Source: JANWJE01 sp044326545
GTDB lineage: Bacteria > Chlamydiota > Chlamydiia > Chlamydiales > Parachlamydiaceae
Direction of reading: 5' to 3'
DNA: 64,000 bases
NCBI GenBank assembly: GCA_044326545.1
Contig: JBIRBM010000003.1
Location: 62,001 to 126,000, forward strand
A program made the translations under genes and the position numbers. The notes under the pieces are model-generated. The model made no database searches and was not told where the DNA came from. It saw nothing but the letters and a program-made list of their open reading frames with translations. Positions 51,956-61,179 of this stretch are shown here, in pieces (within the stretch, counting starts at the first letter, position 1; each line of letters opens with the position of its first letter).

Positions 51956-53032
51956 TTAACTCCACCTTGTTAAACTGATCATGTCAAGCATTCCTTTGTA
52001 TTGATCACTCATTTTTTGGTAGAAAATTTCTTGCATAAAACTGCGTCCGGATCGGAGGGTGGGCATCACGAGGATAAAAGGGAGTTCGCATTGAAATTGA
52101 TTGGAAGCTTGAATTTTAACCTGCTCAAGACTGATTCTCTGTGCATGACAGTCATAACCATGATCTCCTTGAACATGAACGCTTAAAATTTCTTCTGATT
52201 CAAACGCTTCATCACTTACCGCAGTTAATTGAACACAGCGCGTCCTATCATGACTCTTGTAGTAGATGATTTGCGATCCATTCTTTTTTTCCCCTCTTAA
52301 AAAATCCCATTTCAACCGAGATGCTAACCAAGCTTGTAAGTAAATAGCTTGCGTTTCAGGATGGTTAAATAATTCACTTCTCTTGTTATTATAAAAAAAA
52401 TCGATACTGTTAGCATTAGAAAGTTGATCCACTCTTTCGGGGCTATCAAAGACTTGAGCTAATACCTCTCGCCACCCATTCATTCTAGCCCAATTCATAT
52501 CAACCATTTGTGTCGCGGTCGAGTTAATTCGATTTAACATGTCGCGGCTAAATTGTTGAAGATCCTCAGTTGTTTCTGAGTCAAAAATTAATCGGGTTGC
52601 AAAATTTTCTAAATGGGGAAGAATAGTTTGTTCTTTAGTGGGATCTTCTCCCCATATCAAATAGATGGGAAGATCGGGCACAAAAAGAGGGTAAAGTAAA
52701 AAATAGGCTTGCTCAATCCCCTCGCCGGAGGCGCGAATATGAATTTGATCACACAAATACCTCCTTCCCTCTTCTTCTTTCTCGCTTGACGCTTGAACTT
52801 GGAATTGATCGTCTGATACCAAAAGATTAGCGGTAATAAAAATCACTCTGCAAGGAAATTGCCTTCGAATCATTTTCACTAATTCATCAAAATAAGCCGT
52901 TCTTCGATCTTCACTCGTGTAAACAATTAAATTAAAGAGACACGCTTGGTCACCGCTATTTTGACTAAAAATCCTCAATATCGATTTGAGATTTTCAGCA
53001 TTCTGTTTAGAGTTTTTATCGCTGGTTATCAT
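51956..53032 (-). CDS. opcA: OpcA-like glucose-6-phosphate dehydrogenase assembly protein
   Basis: The protein has 358 residues. Its position between zwf and pgl, together with the order CRVIFITANL, LFVPDLPIYLIWGEDP and DMNWARMNGWREVLAQVFDSP, matches the OpcA family. OpcA is a redox-controlled allosteric activator and assembly factor of G6PDH in cyanobacteria and is also common in actinobacteria. The N-terminal ~110 residues and the C-terminal part have diverged. It starts 12 bases after zwf and ends four bases before pgl. Confidence 0.85.
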   Translation of the reverse strand: MITSDKNSKQNAENLKSILRIFSQNSGDQACLFNLIVYTSEDRRTAYFDELVKMIRRQFPCRVIFITANLLVSDDQFQVQASSEKEEEGRRYLCDQIHIRASGEGIEQAYFLLYPLFVPDLPIYLIWGEDPTKEQTILPHLENFATRLIFDSETTEDLQQFSRDMLNRINSTATQMVDMNWARMNGWREVLAQVFDSPERVDQLSNANSIDFFYNNKRSELFNHPETQAIYLQAWLASRLKWDFLRGEKKNGSQIIYYKSHDRTRCVQLTAVSDEAFESEEILSVHVQGDHGYDCHAQRISLEQVKIQASNQFQCELPFILVMPTLRSGRSFMQEIFYQKMSDQYKGMLDMISLTRWS

Positions 53033-53044
53033 GATCTATCTATC

Positions 53045-54589
53045 CTATATTAATCGCCAATGAAGACCCTGTTCATGCAACAATTTTTCAGCAGTTTCAG
53101 GACCCCATGTTCCCGCTGCGTAATTCGGAAATTCATAGGCCGGAGTCGCTTGCCAATGCCTCAAAATAGGCGTCAGTAATTTCCAAGACATCAGCACCTC
53201 ATCATCACGGGCAAATAATGTGTTATCTCCCGCCATACAATCACAAATCAATCTTTCGTAAGCCTCGGGAGGAGTAGATCCAAAATATGAACCATATCGA
53301 AAATCCATCTTAACCGGTTGTATCACATTATTAAGAGAAGGGACTTTACAGTTAATTTTAAATGAAATTCCCTCATCGGGCTGAATACGGATGACCAGAA
53401 TATTCGATTCAACATGGGATGTTGACCCTTGAAATAAGTAGCCGGGAGCTTTTTTAAACGTAATGGCAATTTCAGTGACCCGTTTGGGCATCCGTTTACC
53501 AGCCCTTAAATAAAAAGGAACACCTGCCCAACGCCAATTGTCTATATAAAGCTGCAACGCGACATATGTCTCCACAAACGAGTTCATATTAACATTTTCT
53601 TCTTCCCGATATCCTTTGACACATTCACCGTTGATATACCCTGCCCCGTATTGTCCCCTAACGGCATATTCATCCAGACGATCTTCAGGAAAAGGGCGAA
53701 TCGACTCTAAGACTTTAACTTTTTCATCGTGAATAGAAGAGGCCTTTAAATTCGTTGGGGGTTCCATCGCAACAAGAGAGAGAAGTTGCATCATGTGATT
53801 TTGAACAATGTCTCTCAACATTCCGGCCTCTTCCCAAAAACGGCCTCGGGTTCCTATCCCGATTTCTTCAGCAACTGAAATTTGGATATTGTCGATGTGG
53901 TGATTATTCCATACCGATTCAAAAATAGAGTTTCCAAAACGGAAAACTAGCAAATTTTGGACTGTTTCTTTTCCTAAATAATGATCGATACGATAAATTT
54001 GACTTTCGTCCAAATACTGCAATAAATCTTGCTGAAGTTTTAAACTAGAGTCTGTGTCTTCCCCAAAAGGCTTTTCTATAATAATCCGGCTCCATTTGCT
54101 TTTAACATCTGATGGATAAATCAGATGATGATGGCCTAATTTCTCAACAACTGTCGTAAAAAAGCTGGGTTGGACTGACAAATAAAAAACACGATTTCCT
54201 TTTGTTCCGAGTTGAACATCAAGCTGTAACAAAAACTGATTCAATTGCTCATATCCGTGATCATCATCAAAATTTGACTCCAAGTAATAAAGCTGATTCC
54301 GAAACGTCTGCCAAAGGTCGGGACTTGCTGGCTTTGAGCGAGAAAATTGATTAATAGCCTCAAGCATTTCATCTCTAAACTCATCATGGGTTTTAGAGCG
54401 TCTTGCAAAACCCACACAGGCAAAATGGCTCGGCAATTGACCTTCCCTTGCTAGATTATAAAGAGCCGGAATCAATTTACGAGCTGTTAAATCTCCGGTT
54501 GCACCAAAAATCACTAAAATACAAGATTCGGCGATTTTGAATGAACGATGAGTTTCACTTAAAGGATTGACAAAAGTGGATTGCGTCAT
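53045..54589 (-). CDS. zwf: Glucose-6-phosphate 1-dehydrogenase
   Basis: This 514-residue NADP-dependent enzyme opens the oxidative pentose phosphate pathway. The coenzyme motif is VIFGATGDLTARKLIPALYNL, the active-site signature is RIDHYLGKETVQNLLVFRFGN (His as base), and RIIIEKPFGEDTDSS is the substrate-region block. GKRMPKRVTEIAITFK and the WELLTPIL-like segment are also typical. Length is usual. It heads the zwf-opcA-pgl operon and is divergent from tsaD, with 211 bases between the starts. Confidence 0.97.
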   Translation of the reverse strand: MTQSTFVNPLSETHRSFKIAESCILVIFGATGDLTARKLIPALYNLAREGQLPSHFACVGFARRSKTHDEFRDEMLEAINQFSRSKPASPDLWQTFRNQLYYLESNFDDDHGYEQLNQFLLQLDVQLGTKGNRVFYLSVQPSFFTTVVEKLGHHHLIYPSDVKSKWSRIIIEKPFGEDTDSSLKLQQDLLQYLDESQIYRIDHYLGKETVQNLLVFRFGNSIFESVWNNHHIDNIQISVAEEIGIGTRGRFWEEAGMLRDIVQNHMMQLLSLVAMEPPTNLKASSIHDEKVKVLESIRPFPEDRLDEYAVRGQYGAGYINGECVKGYREEENVNMNSFVETYVALQLYIDNWRWAGVPFYLRAGKRMPKRVTEIAITFKKAPGYLFQGSTSHVESNILVIRIQPDEGISFKINCKVPSLNNVIQPVKMDFRYGSYFGSTPPEAYERLICDCMAGDNTLFARDDEVLMSWKLLTPILRHWQATPAYEFPNYAAGTWGPETAEKLLHEQGLHWRLI

Positions 54590-54800
54590 AATTTACTCAT
54601 GATAAAGGAGGACTTCTTTAAGAGCTGTTATAAAAGAGCCGACTATACAAGATCAACCATTTTTCACTCACAATGAATTTAATCTTTTTTTTAATCGCTC
54701 TTTGCGATGCCCCGAAGCTGAAGAGTCGGAATTGATGGACAAATTTCTATCTTTTAATCACAATAGCTCTCATCTATCACACACACACAGATATCACATC

Positions 54801-55829
54801 ATGTTAATTTTGGGAATCGAAAGTACATGCGACGAAACGGCTTGCGCTATTGTCAAGAATGGAAGAGATATTCTTTCAAACATCGTTGCGTCGCAAATCG
54901 ATCTTCATAAAGAATATGGCGGTGTAGTACCCGAGCTTGCATGCAGACGACATATTGATCTTATGATGCCGGTGATTGATCAAGCTTTAAGGGAAGCGCA
55001 CCTCTCTTTGCAAGAAATCGATCTCATTGCAGCGGCTCATGGACCGGGCCTTATCGGTGCCTTATTGATCGGCTTAAACACAGGAAAGACTTTAGCCCTC
55101 GCCTTGCAAAAGCCTTTTATTGGAATTAATCACATTGAAGCCCACCTCTATGCAGCCATTATGTCCCATCAAACACAGCTTTGCTTCCCCTGTTTAGGAG
55201 TTGTTTTATCCGGGGGGCATACAGCGATAGTCTTGATTAAAGAAATTGGCTCTTATCAGCTTATTGGGCATACAGTCGATGATGCTGTTGGAGAAGCTTT
55301 TGATAAAGTGGCAAAATTACTTGGACTCCCCTATCCGGGAGGTCCTGAAATTGAAAAAATCGCCCTTGCAGGAGACCCTTACCGCCACTCTTTTAAAGCG
55401 GGTCAAGTAAAAGGAGAACCTCTTCATTTTTCTTTTAGCGGACTCAAAACAGCAGTGCTTTATACCCTAAGGGGAAAACAGAGATTAGAAGCGATCAATC
55501 AACAATTAACAGAACAAGAAAAATGCGACATCGCAGCCTCATTCCAGAGAATTGCATTCGAAGATATTGTAAAAAAAACATTGATTGCAGCCCAAAGATA
55601 TCAGACCCCCTCGATTATCTTTGGAGGCGGTGTAACAAATAATCAATATTTAAGACAGCTTTTTGCAGATCAAACCAAAGGGAAGTATCACTGCGTCTGG
55701 CCCTCTTTCGGATTAAGTCTTGACAATGCCGCAATGATCGCCGGACTCGCTTTTCATCGCTACAATATGCAAGGAAAAGGAGATCCCATCTCTCTTGAAC
55801 CCATGGTAAGGATTCCTTTTCATCACTGA
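54801..55829 (+). CDS. tsaD: tRNA N6-adenosine threonylcarbamoyltransferase TsaD
   Basis: The open frame begins at 54702, but the family N-terminus MLILGIESTCDETACAIV starts at the ATG at 54801, giving 342 residues, the typical length. TsaD transfers threonylcarbamoyl to A37 of ANN-decoding tRNAs. Metal-binding His residues are in GINHIEAHLYAAIM. Other hallmarks: YGGVVPELACRRHIDLMMPV, HGPGLIGALLIGLNTGK and a kinase-fold phosphate loop GGGVTNNQYLR. The resulting t6A would be the substrate of TrmO at 8.7 kb. Confidence 0.95.
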   Translation: MLILGIESTCDETACAIVKNGRDILSNIVASQIDLHKEYGGVVPELACRRHIDLMMPVIDQALREAHLSLQEIDLIAAAHGPGLIGALLIGLNTGKTLALALQKPFIGINHIEAHLYAAIMSHQTQLCFPCLGVVLSGGHTAIVLIKEIGSYQLIGHTVDDAVGEAFDKVAKLLGLPYPGGPEIEKIALAGDPYRHSFKAGQVKGEPLHFSFSGLKTAVLYTLRGKQRLEAINQQLTEQEKCDIAASFQRIAFEDIVKKTLIAAQRYQTPSIIFGGGVTNNQYLRQLFADQTKGKYHCVWPSFGLSLDNAAMIAGLAFHRYNMQGKGDPISLEPMVRIPFHH

Positions 55830-56024
55830 GAACATGCGCTTTGTAAAAAAATGCAAAAAAACTCAGAAAGGGAAGGAGCTCACCAACTTGAGGATGTTGC
55901 TTGAGGGTTTTCAGATAAGCTCTGATTGAAAAATTGAGTCATTCATTGATTTCACTTGTATATAAATCGTTTGACTCGCTATCATCTAGCCTTTTAAAGA
56001 AAATCCCTCTCATGGAGCTTATCT

Positions 56025-56180
56025 ATGGCAAGTAAACGCGAAAAAATTAAAATGAAAAGTTCAAAAAGTCACTTTCATTATTACACAACAAAAAACAAGA
56101 CAAGCACTCCTGGTCGCTTGAGTCTTAATAAATACGACCCCACCATTCGCGAAAGAGTGGAATTCAAAGAAACAAAATAG
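56025..56180 (+). CDS. rpmG: 50S ribosomal protein L33
   Basis: This 51-residue protein reads MASKREKIKMKSSKSHFHYY and ends LSLNKYDPTIRERVEFKETK, the usual L33 pattern. The four zinc-binding Cys of some L33 forms are absent (C-minus type). A GGAG site precedes the ATG. It is too short for most ORF screens. As in Chlamydia, it directly precedes the lolC/E-type permease and lolD. The upstream gap 55830-56024 shows no other feature. Confidence 0.97.
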   Translation: MASKREKIKMKSSKSHFHYYTTKNKTSTPGRLSLNKYDPTIRERVEFKETK

Positions 56181-56206
56181 TATTTGAGTGATTTCTTTAA
56201 GGAAGT

Positions 56207-58351
56207 ATGTTTGAGCTCTCTGTCGCCTGCAAATATCTCATTCCTCGCCGGCGGCAGCTCTCTGTTTCCCTTATTAGCTTAATCTCTATTCTTGTTATCG
56301 CGCTAGTTGTCTGGTTGATTGTTGTCTTTTTCTCTGTTACCGATGGACTTGAGAAAAATTGGGTACAAAAATTAACAGCCTTAACAGCCCCTCTTAGAAT
56401 CACCCCTACAGATGCCTATTATCATTCCTATTATTATCTTGTGGATAGTGTAAGTGAAGCCTCAAACTACTCTTCAAAGACAATCAAGGAAAAGTTAGAA
56501 TCTCCTTTCACCGACCCTTATGACCCCACTATAGATCAGGAAATTCCTCCTCATTGGCCTGAACCCGATCGGTATTCTGATGGCTCATTAAAAGATCCGG
56601 TAAAACTTGTTTATGACGCTTTAAATGGAATAAAGAGTGTTTCAGGCCTTCATGGACAAGATTTTGAGCTTACCGCCACCCATATTCAACTTCGCCTTTT
56701 GCGGCAATCGCCTCTCTTGCATGCAAACAACGTGTATGGAGGAAGCACCGAGTCAGCCCTCTCTTACCCCGCTTTCCTCGGAAATTTTGAAATTGACAAT
56801 CCTCATCTTGAAGACATTCTTCTTCCCATCAACAAAAAAGATCTGACAAATTTTCTTTCTTTATTCAATCATTCTAATCAAGATCTGAGTGACGAAGAAA
56901 AAGAGAAAAGACGTTTTGAAACACCCATTTTAAAAAAACAGCTCAAATATTTTTTTAATTCCGTCACCATTAAAAAACTAGAATCTCGCCCCGCCGGCTG
57001 GAATATCCCTCGCTCCATTTTCCCATTTAAAGCGGATTGGAACGTGGGTCTCATTTTAAAAGAAGGCGGCATTATCAGACTGATCGTTCCTCAAAATATC
57101 GAAGAACTCCCCTCTCTTTTGAAAACATTAGAAGAACAGGGATTAACCGTAGCAGAGGGAAGGGTTCTGATTCAAGATGGACGGCTTTCTGTTTTTATTG
57201 GAAACCAAAAAAGTGAAATGACGCCCCCTCAAACTTTGACTCTGGCCGGGGGGGCATCTTTTGAAGCAACCCTAGATCCCCAGTCAATCGATCGGGCACA
57301 ACAAATTGATGACCTCCGATTTGAAGTGGTCATTCCGATCCAAGGCACTATTTTAAAGGGAAATATTTCCTATCGAGGACTCGAAATCGCTCAAGCAGAC
57401 ACTCCCTCAATCGCTAGCGAACAAACGCCTTCTTTTTGGGTTTACCGTCTCAACGATTCATCAGGACACACACAATTTCATCTACCAAACGACCCCGATA
57501 TCGGGGAAGGAATTGTCTTGCCTAAAAGTTTTCGTGACGTTGGAGTCATGCTAGGCGACAGAGGTGCATTGAGCTACTTATCTCCCACCGCAAGCACTTT
57601 GCAAGAGCAGCAAATCCCTGTTTACGTTGCAGGATTCTATGATCCGGGAATTATCCCAATTGGAGGGAAATTCATTTTAGCTAACCAAGAGGTCACCTCT
57701 TTAATTCGCGCTTCTCATCAAGGAAACGACAACGGATCAATTTCGAACGGAATTAATGTTAGGTTTGATGATTTAGCTCAAGCTGATCTCGTCAAACAAC
57801 ACCTTCTTCGAGCTTTAAAGGAAAAAGGAATTGCACGATACTGGAACATTGAAACTTATCGAGAATACGAATTTACCCAAGAGATTATGCGTGAATTGCA
57901 GAGTCAGAAACATTTATTCATGGTGATTGCCGTCGTCATTATTCTTGTTGCCTGCTCAAACATCATTTCAATGCTTGTGATTTTAGTGAATGACAAAAAA
58001 ATGGAAATCGGGATTCTGCGCTCAATGGGAGCCTCATCAAAGAGCATTGCCCTTATTTTTGGCTTATCGGGCGCTCTTATCGGAGTTCTTGGCAGTTTGA
58101 TTGGAATTGCTGCAGCAATCTTGACCCTGCAAAATCTCAATGGATTGGTTGGATTATTAAGCCGCATGCAAGGACATGATATGTTCAGCGCTAATTTATA
58201 TGGAAAAATTCTCCCTTCTGATCTTAGCTATGAAGCACTCTGCTTTGTTTTAATCGCGACGGGAGGCATGTCTTTACTTGCAGGCATTGTCCCTGCAATC
58301 AAAGCTTGCTCATTGCGACCTTCTGAAATTTTAAGATCGGGTGGTGGTTAA
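56207..58351 (+). CDS. lolC: Lipoprotein-releasing ABC permease, LolC/LolE family
   Basis: At 714 residues it is much longer than proteobacterial LolC/E (~400). It has an N-terminal helix (LISLISILVIALVVWLIVVFF, preceded by CKYLIPRRRQLSVSLISL, the Lol signature), a greatly enlarged periplasmic domain (about 45-560), and three C-terminal FtsX helices. The coupling region KKMEIGILRSMGASSKSIALIF and the end GIVPAIKACSLRPSEILR are typical. One permease, rather than a LolC/LolE pair, is present, as in other chlamydiae. An AAGGAAG site precedes the ATG. lolD follows two bases after the stop. Confidence 0.92.
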   Translation: MFELSVACKYLIPRRRQLSVSLISLISILVIALVVWLIVVFFSVTDGLEKNWVQKLTALTAPLRITPTDAYYHSYYYLVDSVSEASNYSSKTIKEKLESPFTDPYDPTIDQEIPPHWPEPDRYSDGSLKDPVKLVYDALNGIKSVSGLHGQDFELTATHIQLRLLRQSPLLHANNVYGGSTESALSYPAFLGNFEIDNPHLEDILLPINKKDLTNFLSLFNHSNQDLSDEEKEKRRFETPILKKQLKYFFNSVTIKKLESRPAGWNIPRSIFPFKADWNVGLILKEGGIIRLIVPQNIEELPSLLKTLEEQGLTVAEGRVLIQDGRLSVFIGNQKSEMTPPQTLTLAGGASFEATLDPQSIDRAQQIDDLRFEVVIPIQGTILKGNISYRGLEIAQADTPSIASEQTPSFWVYRLNDSSGHTQFHLPNDPDIGEGIVLPKSFRDVGVMLGDRGALSYLSPTASTLQEQQIPVYVAGFYDPGIIPIGGKFILANQEVTSLIRASHQGNDNGSISNGINVRFDDLAQADLVKQHLLRALKEKGIARYWNIETYREYEFTQEIMRELQSQKHLFMVIAVVIILVACSNIISMLVILVNDKKMEIGILRSMGASSKSIALIFGLSGALIGVLGSLIGIAAAILTLQNLNGLVGLLSRMQGHDMFSANLYGKILPSDLSYEALCFVLIATGGMSLLAGIVPAIKACSLRPSEILRSGGG

Positions 58352-58353
58352 AC

Positions 58354-59040
58354 ATGGCGGAAAACCTACTAGAAGCTCATCAAATCAGCAAAGCATTTCA
58401 CTACCCAAACACCATTCACATTTTAAAAAACATCACACTCCAAGTCCCTTCCGGAGAATCAGTGGCAATCATTGGGCGATCGGGAGAGGGAAAAAGCACC
58501 TTACTTCAGATTTTAGGCACCCTTGAGGAGCCTTGCGGGGGAACTCTTTTTATTGAGGGTGAAAAAGCGACGCGTTCAAATCGGACTCGGCTAAGAAATT
58601 CAAAAATAGGGTTTGTCTTTCAATCTTTTCATCTTCTTGAAGATTATACAGCTCTTGAAAACGTTTTAATGCCTGCACGAATCGCTCGTCAGCCAACACG
58701 AAAAGGGAGCGAGATGGAGCAAAGAGGGATGACCCTTTTAGAACAAGTGGGATTATCACACCGAGCGCATTATCAAACAAAACTTCTCTCCGGCGGCGAA
58801 AAACAAAGAATTGCATTAGCGCGCGCCATGTGCAATGATCCTTCATTAATATTGGCTGATGAACCTTCGGGCAATTTAGACAACCAAACAGCGCAGCTAA
58901 TCCATAATTTTTTGATTCAATTCTCTCGACACCCCTCCAAAGGTCTTCTTCTTGTCACACATGATCGAGAGCTTGCAAAACTTTGTACAACACAATATGA
59001 ATTATGCAACGGAATCCTTATTTCCTTAAACGCAAAATAA
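58354..59040 (+). CDS. lolD: Lipoprotein-releasing ABC ATPase LolD
   Basis: This 228-residue ATPase has Walker A IGRSGEGKSTLLQIL (Glu in the loop instead of the usual Ser/Cys), Q-loop FVFQSFHLLEDYTALENVLMP (the LolD-specific segment), signature LSGGEKQRIALARAM and Walker B LILADEPSGNLD, with the switch His in LLVTHDREL. It is translated two bases after the LolC/E stop, so both are coupled. Together they extract lipoproteins from the inner membrane; LolA and LolB were not seen in this window. Confidence 0.95.
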   Translation: MAENLLEAHQISKAFHYPNTIHILKNITLQVPSGESVAIIGRSGEGKSTLLQILGTLEEPCGGTLFIEGEKATRSNRTRLRNSKIGFVFQSFHLLEDYTALENVLMPARIARQPTRKGSEMEQRGMTLLEQVGLSHRAHYQTKLLSGGEKQRIALARAMCNDPSLILADEPSGNLDNQTAQLIHNFLIQFSRHPSKGLLLVTHDRELAKLCTTQYELCNGILISLNAK

Positions 59041-59044
59041 ATGC

Positions 59045-59845
59045 TTAAGGAGAAATAGGTTCCTCCTGATTTTGAATCTGTTGTGAAGGAGAAATGGTTT
59101 CTTCCTGATTTTCATTCTGTTGTGATTGATTTTCATTCTTTTTTATTTTTAACTGTTCGGCCTTTATATAGGCTGATCCTATTCGATTAATGATGCCGCA
59201 AACGAAATGAATGGCAGGGAAAGAAAGAATCAAAGAACTTCCAATAAGTGTAAAACCCATTTTCTCAACGGCACGAATGGCTAAATAACGAGGAAGTGTG
59301 ATTTGAAATATCATATTCATTTCTTCGTAAAAAGATTTCCGAGCAACTTCCATGACAACAAAATCGGTAGAATAATACTCGTCGTCTGTTGCAAATTGAG
59401 CCCTGATTTCCTCTTCGGTTCGAATATTAAAAACTCTTGAATAAATGACATCGATTTTTTTTTCCAATTGCTCGATATCAGTGATGATTTTCCAAGTTTT
59501 TTGACGGATTTTATCAAAAGCAGAAGGGTGAGGGAGAGAGAATCCATTTTGATCGTGCGCTCTATCACCTAAAACAGATAGGGCGGTATCATAGACTAAT
59601 TTGCCGGATTGAAAAATAAGGACACCTCCTACGCCAGATAAAATATAGGGATATGAGGTGATTGCGACACCTTGGGTTATCCCCTCTGGTTCACCAAATA
59701 ATTTTACGGATAATTTTACCGACAAGTACCAAACATATCCTCCTAAAATTCCAGTCAACAAATTAGGGGGAGGGGGATTTTGACTTGAATCTGACGAATT
59801 TGAGGAATCTGAGGAAGATCCATTAGAAAAAACTTGATTAATCAC
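59045..59845 (-). CDS. Membrane protein of unknown function with repetitive tail
   Basis: This 266-residue protein starts at a GTG with AAAGAG upstream. An N-terminal Ser/Asn/Pro-rich stretch (SSDSSNSSDSSQNPPPP) precedes hydrophobic segments around GILGGYVWYLSVKLSVKLFG and ILSGVGGVLIFQSG. A helical soluble part (about 115-185, KIITDIEQLEKKIDVIYSRVF) and a second hydrophobic pair (TLIGSSLILSFPAIHFVCGI) follow. The C-terminus contains imperfect repeats of QQNENQEETISP. The architecture is reminiscent of the unknown protein at 61.2 kb, but no sequence homology is evident. It is convergent with lolD, five bases apart. Confidence 0.65.
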   Translation of the reverse strand: MINQVFSNGSSSDSSNSSDSSQNPPPPNLLTGILGGYVWYLSVKLSVKLFGEPEGITQGVAITSYPYILSGVGGVLIFQSGKLVYDTALSVLGDRAHDQNGFSLPHPSAFDKIRQKTWKIITDIEQLEKKIDVIYSRVFNIRTEEEIRAQFATDDEYYSTDFVVMEVARKSFYEEMNMIFQITLPRYLAIRAVEKMGFTLIGSSLILSFPAIHFVCGIINRIGSAYIKAEQLKIKKNENQSQQNENQEETISPSQQIQNQEEPISP

Positions 59846-59967
59846 TTAAAAACTCTTTATTAAGAAAAACACGTTTATTGTTAATTAATTTAAAAAATAA
59901 ATAAAATCATATCAAACAATCTGTTTTTTAATCAAGTTTTTTTTCGGTAAAAAAACACACAAAGAAC

Positions 59968-59996
59968 TTGACATCAAAAAAAAAATATTCGATACA
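59968..59996 (+). promoter_or_regulatory. Promoter candidate placing transcription start at the VKOR start codon
   Basis: TTGACA (59968-59973), a 17-base spacer of mostly A, and GATACA (59991-59996). The expected start of transcription falls at about 60003, which is the ATG itself, and no ribosome binding site exists, so a leaderless transcript is possible. Confidence 0.45.
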
Positions 59997-60002
59997 GATC
60001 AT

Positions 60003-61085
60003 ATGCATATTTTATCTTCCACATTTACATCTAAAGCCAAGCCTTATATGACGAGCTTTTGGCTAGTCTTTCTAGCCTTGCTGGCGGGTTTCATCTTGTC
60101 AGTGTTATCTTGGCTTGAGATCTGCGTTGAACACTGCTCTGCCAACCAAGATTTCCGTCTTTTTAATCTGCCGTTTGCATTTGTTGGCATTGCTTTTTTT
60201 ATTGGACTTATGACTCTTCACTTACTGTCTAAAAAATATCCATTTTTGTCTCAACTTGTTGGTTGGTTGATCGCCTCGTCTTTGGGAGCTGAATTCATGT
60301 TTATCTTGGTCCAAAAATATCAAATAGGACATTGGTGCCCCGTTTGTTTAAGTATCGCTGCGTCTGTTTTGTTCGCAGCTGTTCTCCTTTCAATGGAATA
60401 TATAAGAAATTTCAGAGTAATCATTCGCAAACGAAATAGAGGTGAAGCAATGACATTTATTAAACGAGGCCTGACCTGTTTATCCTTTATGATGATGGGA
60501 TTTTTAATGGCTTTTATCGGAATTAGTCAACCAGATTCTGCTCAAGCTGCAGTTAACGAAATCAAAGATCGCATCGCCTTCGGAAACAAAAACAGTCAAG
60601 TCGAGGTCTACTTCGTTTCTGATTGGTTTTGCCCATCATGTAAAAAAATTGAACCGCTTGTAGAAAAAGTGTATCCTAAAATTAAGAATAAAGTGACCTT
60701 TTATTTTGTTGATTATGCGATCCACAAAAAAAGCGTAAATTTCACCCCTCCGAATCTTTCATTCTTGATTAACGATAAGGCACAGTACTTTAAAGCACGT
60801 CAAATGTTAATGAATCTTGCGGATAAAACAGATTCACCAACAGATCAAGAGATCGAAAAAATGGCCAAAAAAGAGAATTTACCGTTTAAAGAATTATCGT
60901 TTTTGGATGTGAAAACAGGAATGGAATTTTTTGAAAAAGTGGTCGAGAAATACAACTTGAACTCCACCCCAACAATTATCATCACAAATTCCAAAAAAAA
61001 TAAAGTGATCAAATTGGAAGGACGAGATGAAATTAGCGAAGAGAAGATTTTAAAAGCTGTTGGTGATCTAACTGCTTTAAAGTAG
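60003..61085 (+). CDS. VKOR-DsbA fusion (disulfide bond formation)
   Basis: The protein has 360 residues. Residues 15-175 hold about five membrane helices with the vitamin K epoxide reductase layout: loop cysteines Cys41 and Cys45 (EICVEHCSANQ), and the quinone-facing CxxC at 112-115 (GHWCPVCLSIAASV). A thioredoxin-like domain follows from about 185, with catalytic Cys210/Cys213 in SDWFCPSCKKIEPLV and the cis-Pro segment NLNSTPTIIITNSKK. VKOR reoxidises the thioredoxin domain and passes electrons to quinone, replacing DsbB. Such fusions are known in cyanobacteria and several other bacteria. A strong terminator follows at 61100. The substrate could include Cys-rich envelope proteins such as that at 6.3 kb. 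Confidence 0.92.
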   Translation: MHILSSTFTSKAKPYMTSFWLVFLALLAGFILSVLSWLEICVEHCSANQDFRLFNLPFAFVGIAFFIGLMTLHLLSKKYPFLSQLVGWLIASSLGAEFMFILVQKYQIGHWCPVCLSIAASVLFAAVLLSMEYIRNFRVIIRKRNRGEAMTFIKRGLTCLSFMMMGFLMAFIGISQPDSAQAAVNEIKDRIAFGNKNSQVEVYFVSDWFCPSCKKIEPLVEKVYPKIKNKVTFYFVDYAIHKKSVNFTPPNLSFLINDKAQYFKARQMLMNLADKTDSPTDQEIEKMAKKENLPFKELSFLDVKTGMEFFEKVVEKYNLNSTPTIIITNSKKNKVIKLEGRDEISEEKILKAVGDLTALK

Positions 61086-61099
61086 TTAAAAACAGATAA

Positions 61100-61149
61100 G
61101 CGCGGCAGATGAATCAGTGAATGCATCTGCCGCGCAACGTATTTTTTTT
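61100..61149 (+). terminator. Rho-independent terminator of the VKOR-DsbA gene
   Basis: A perfect 12-base GC-rich stem (GCGCGGCAGATG at 61100-61111 with its complement at 61124-61135), a 12-base loop, then AACGTA and eight T residues. Confidence 0.9.
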
Positions 61150-61179
61150 AAAGGTTCAACCGATTTCTACAACGAGTCT

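Noticed and set aside
54702..54800. 33-residue N-terminal extension of TsaD
   Set aside because: The family starts at the ATG at 54801; the upstream part is low in similarity and contains an ACACACAC repeat.
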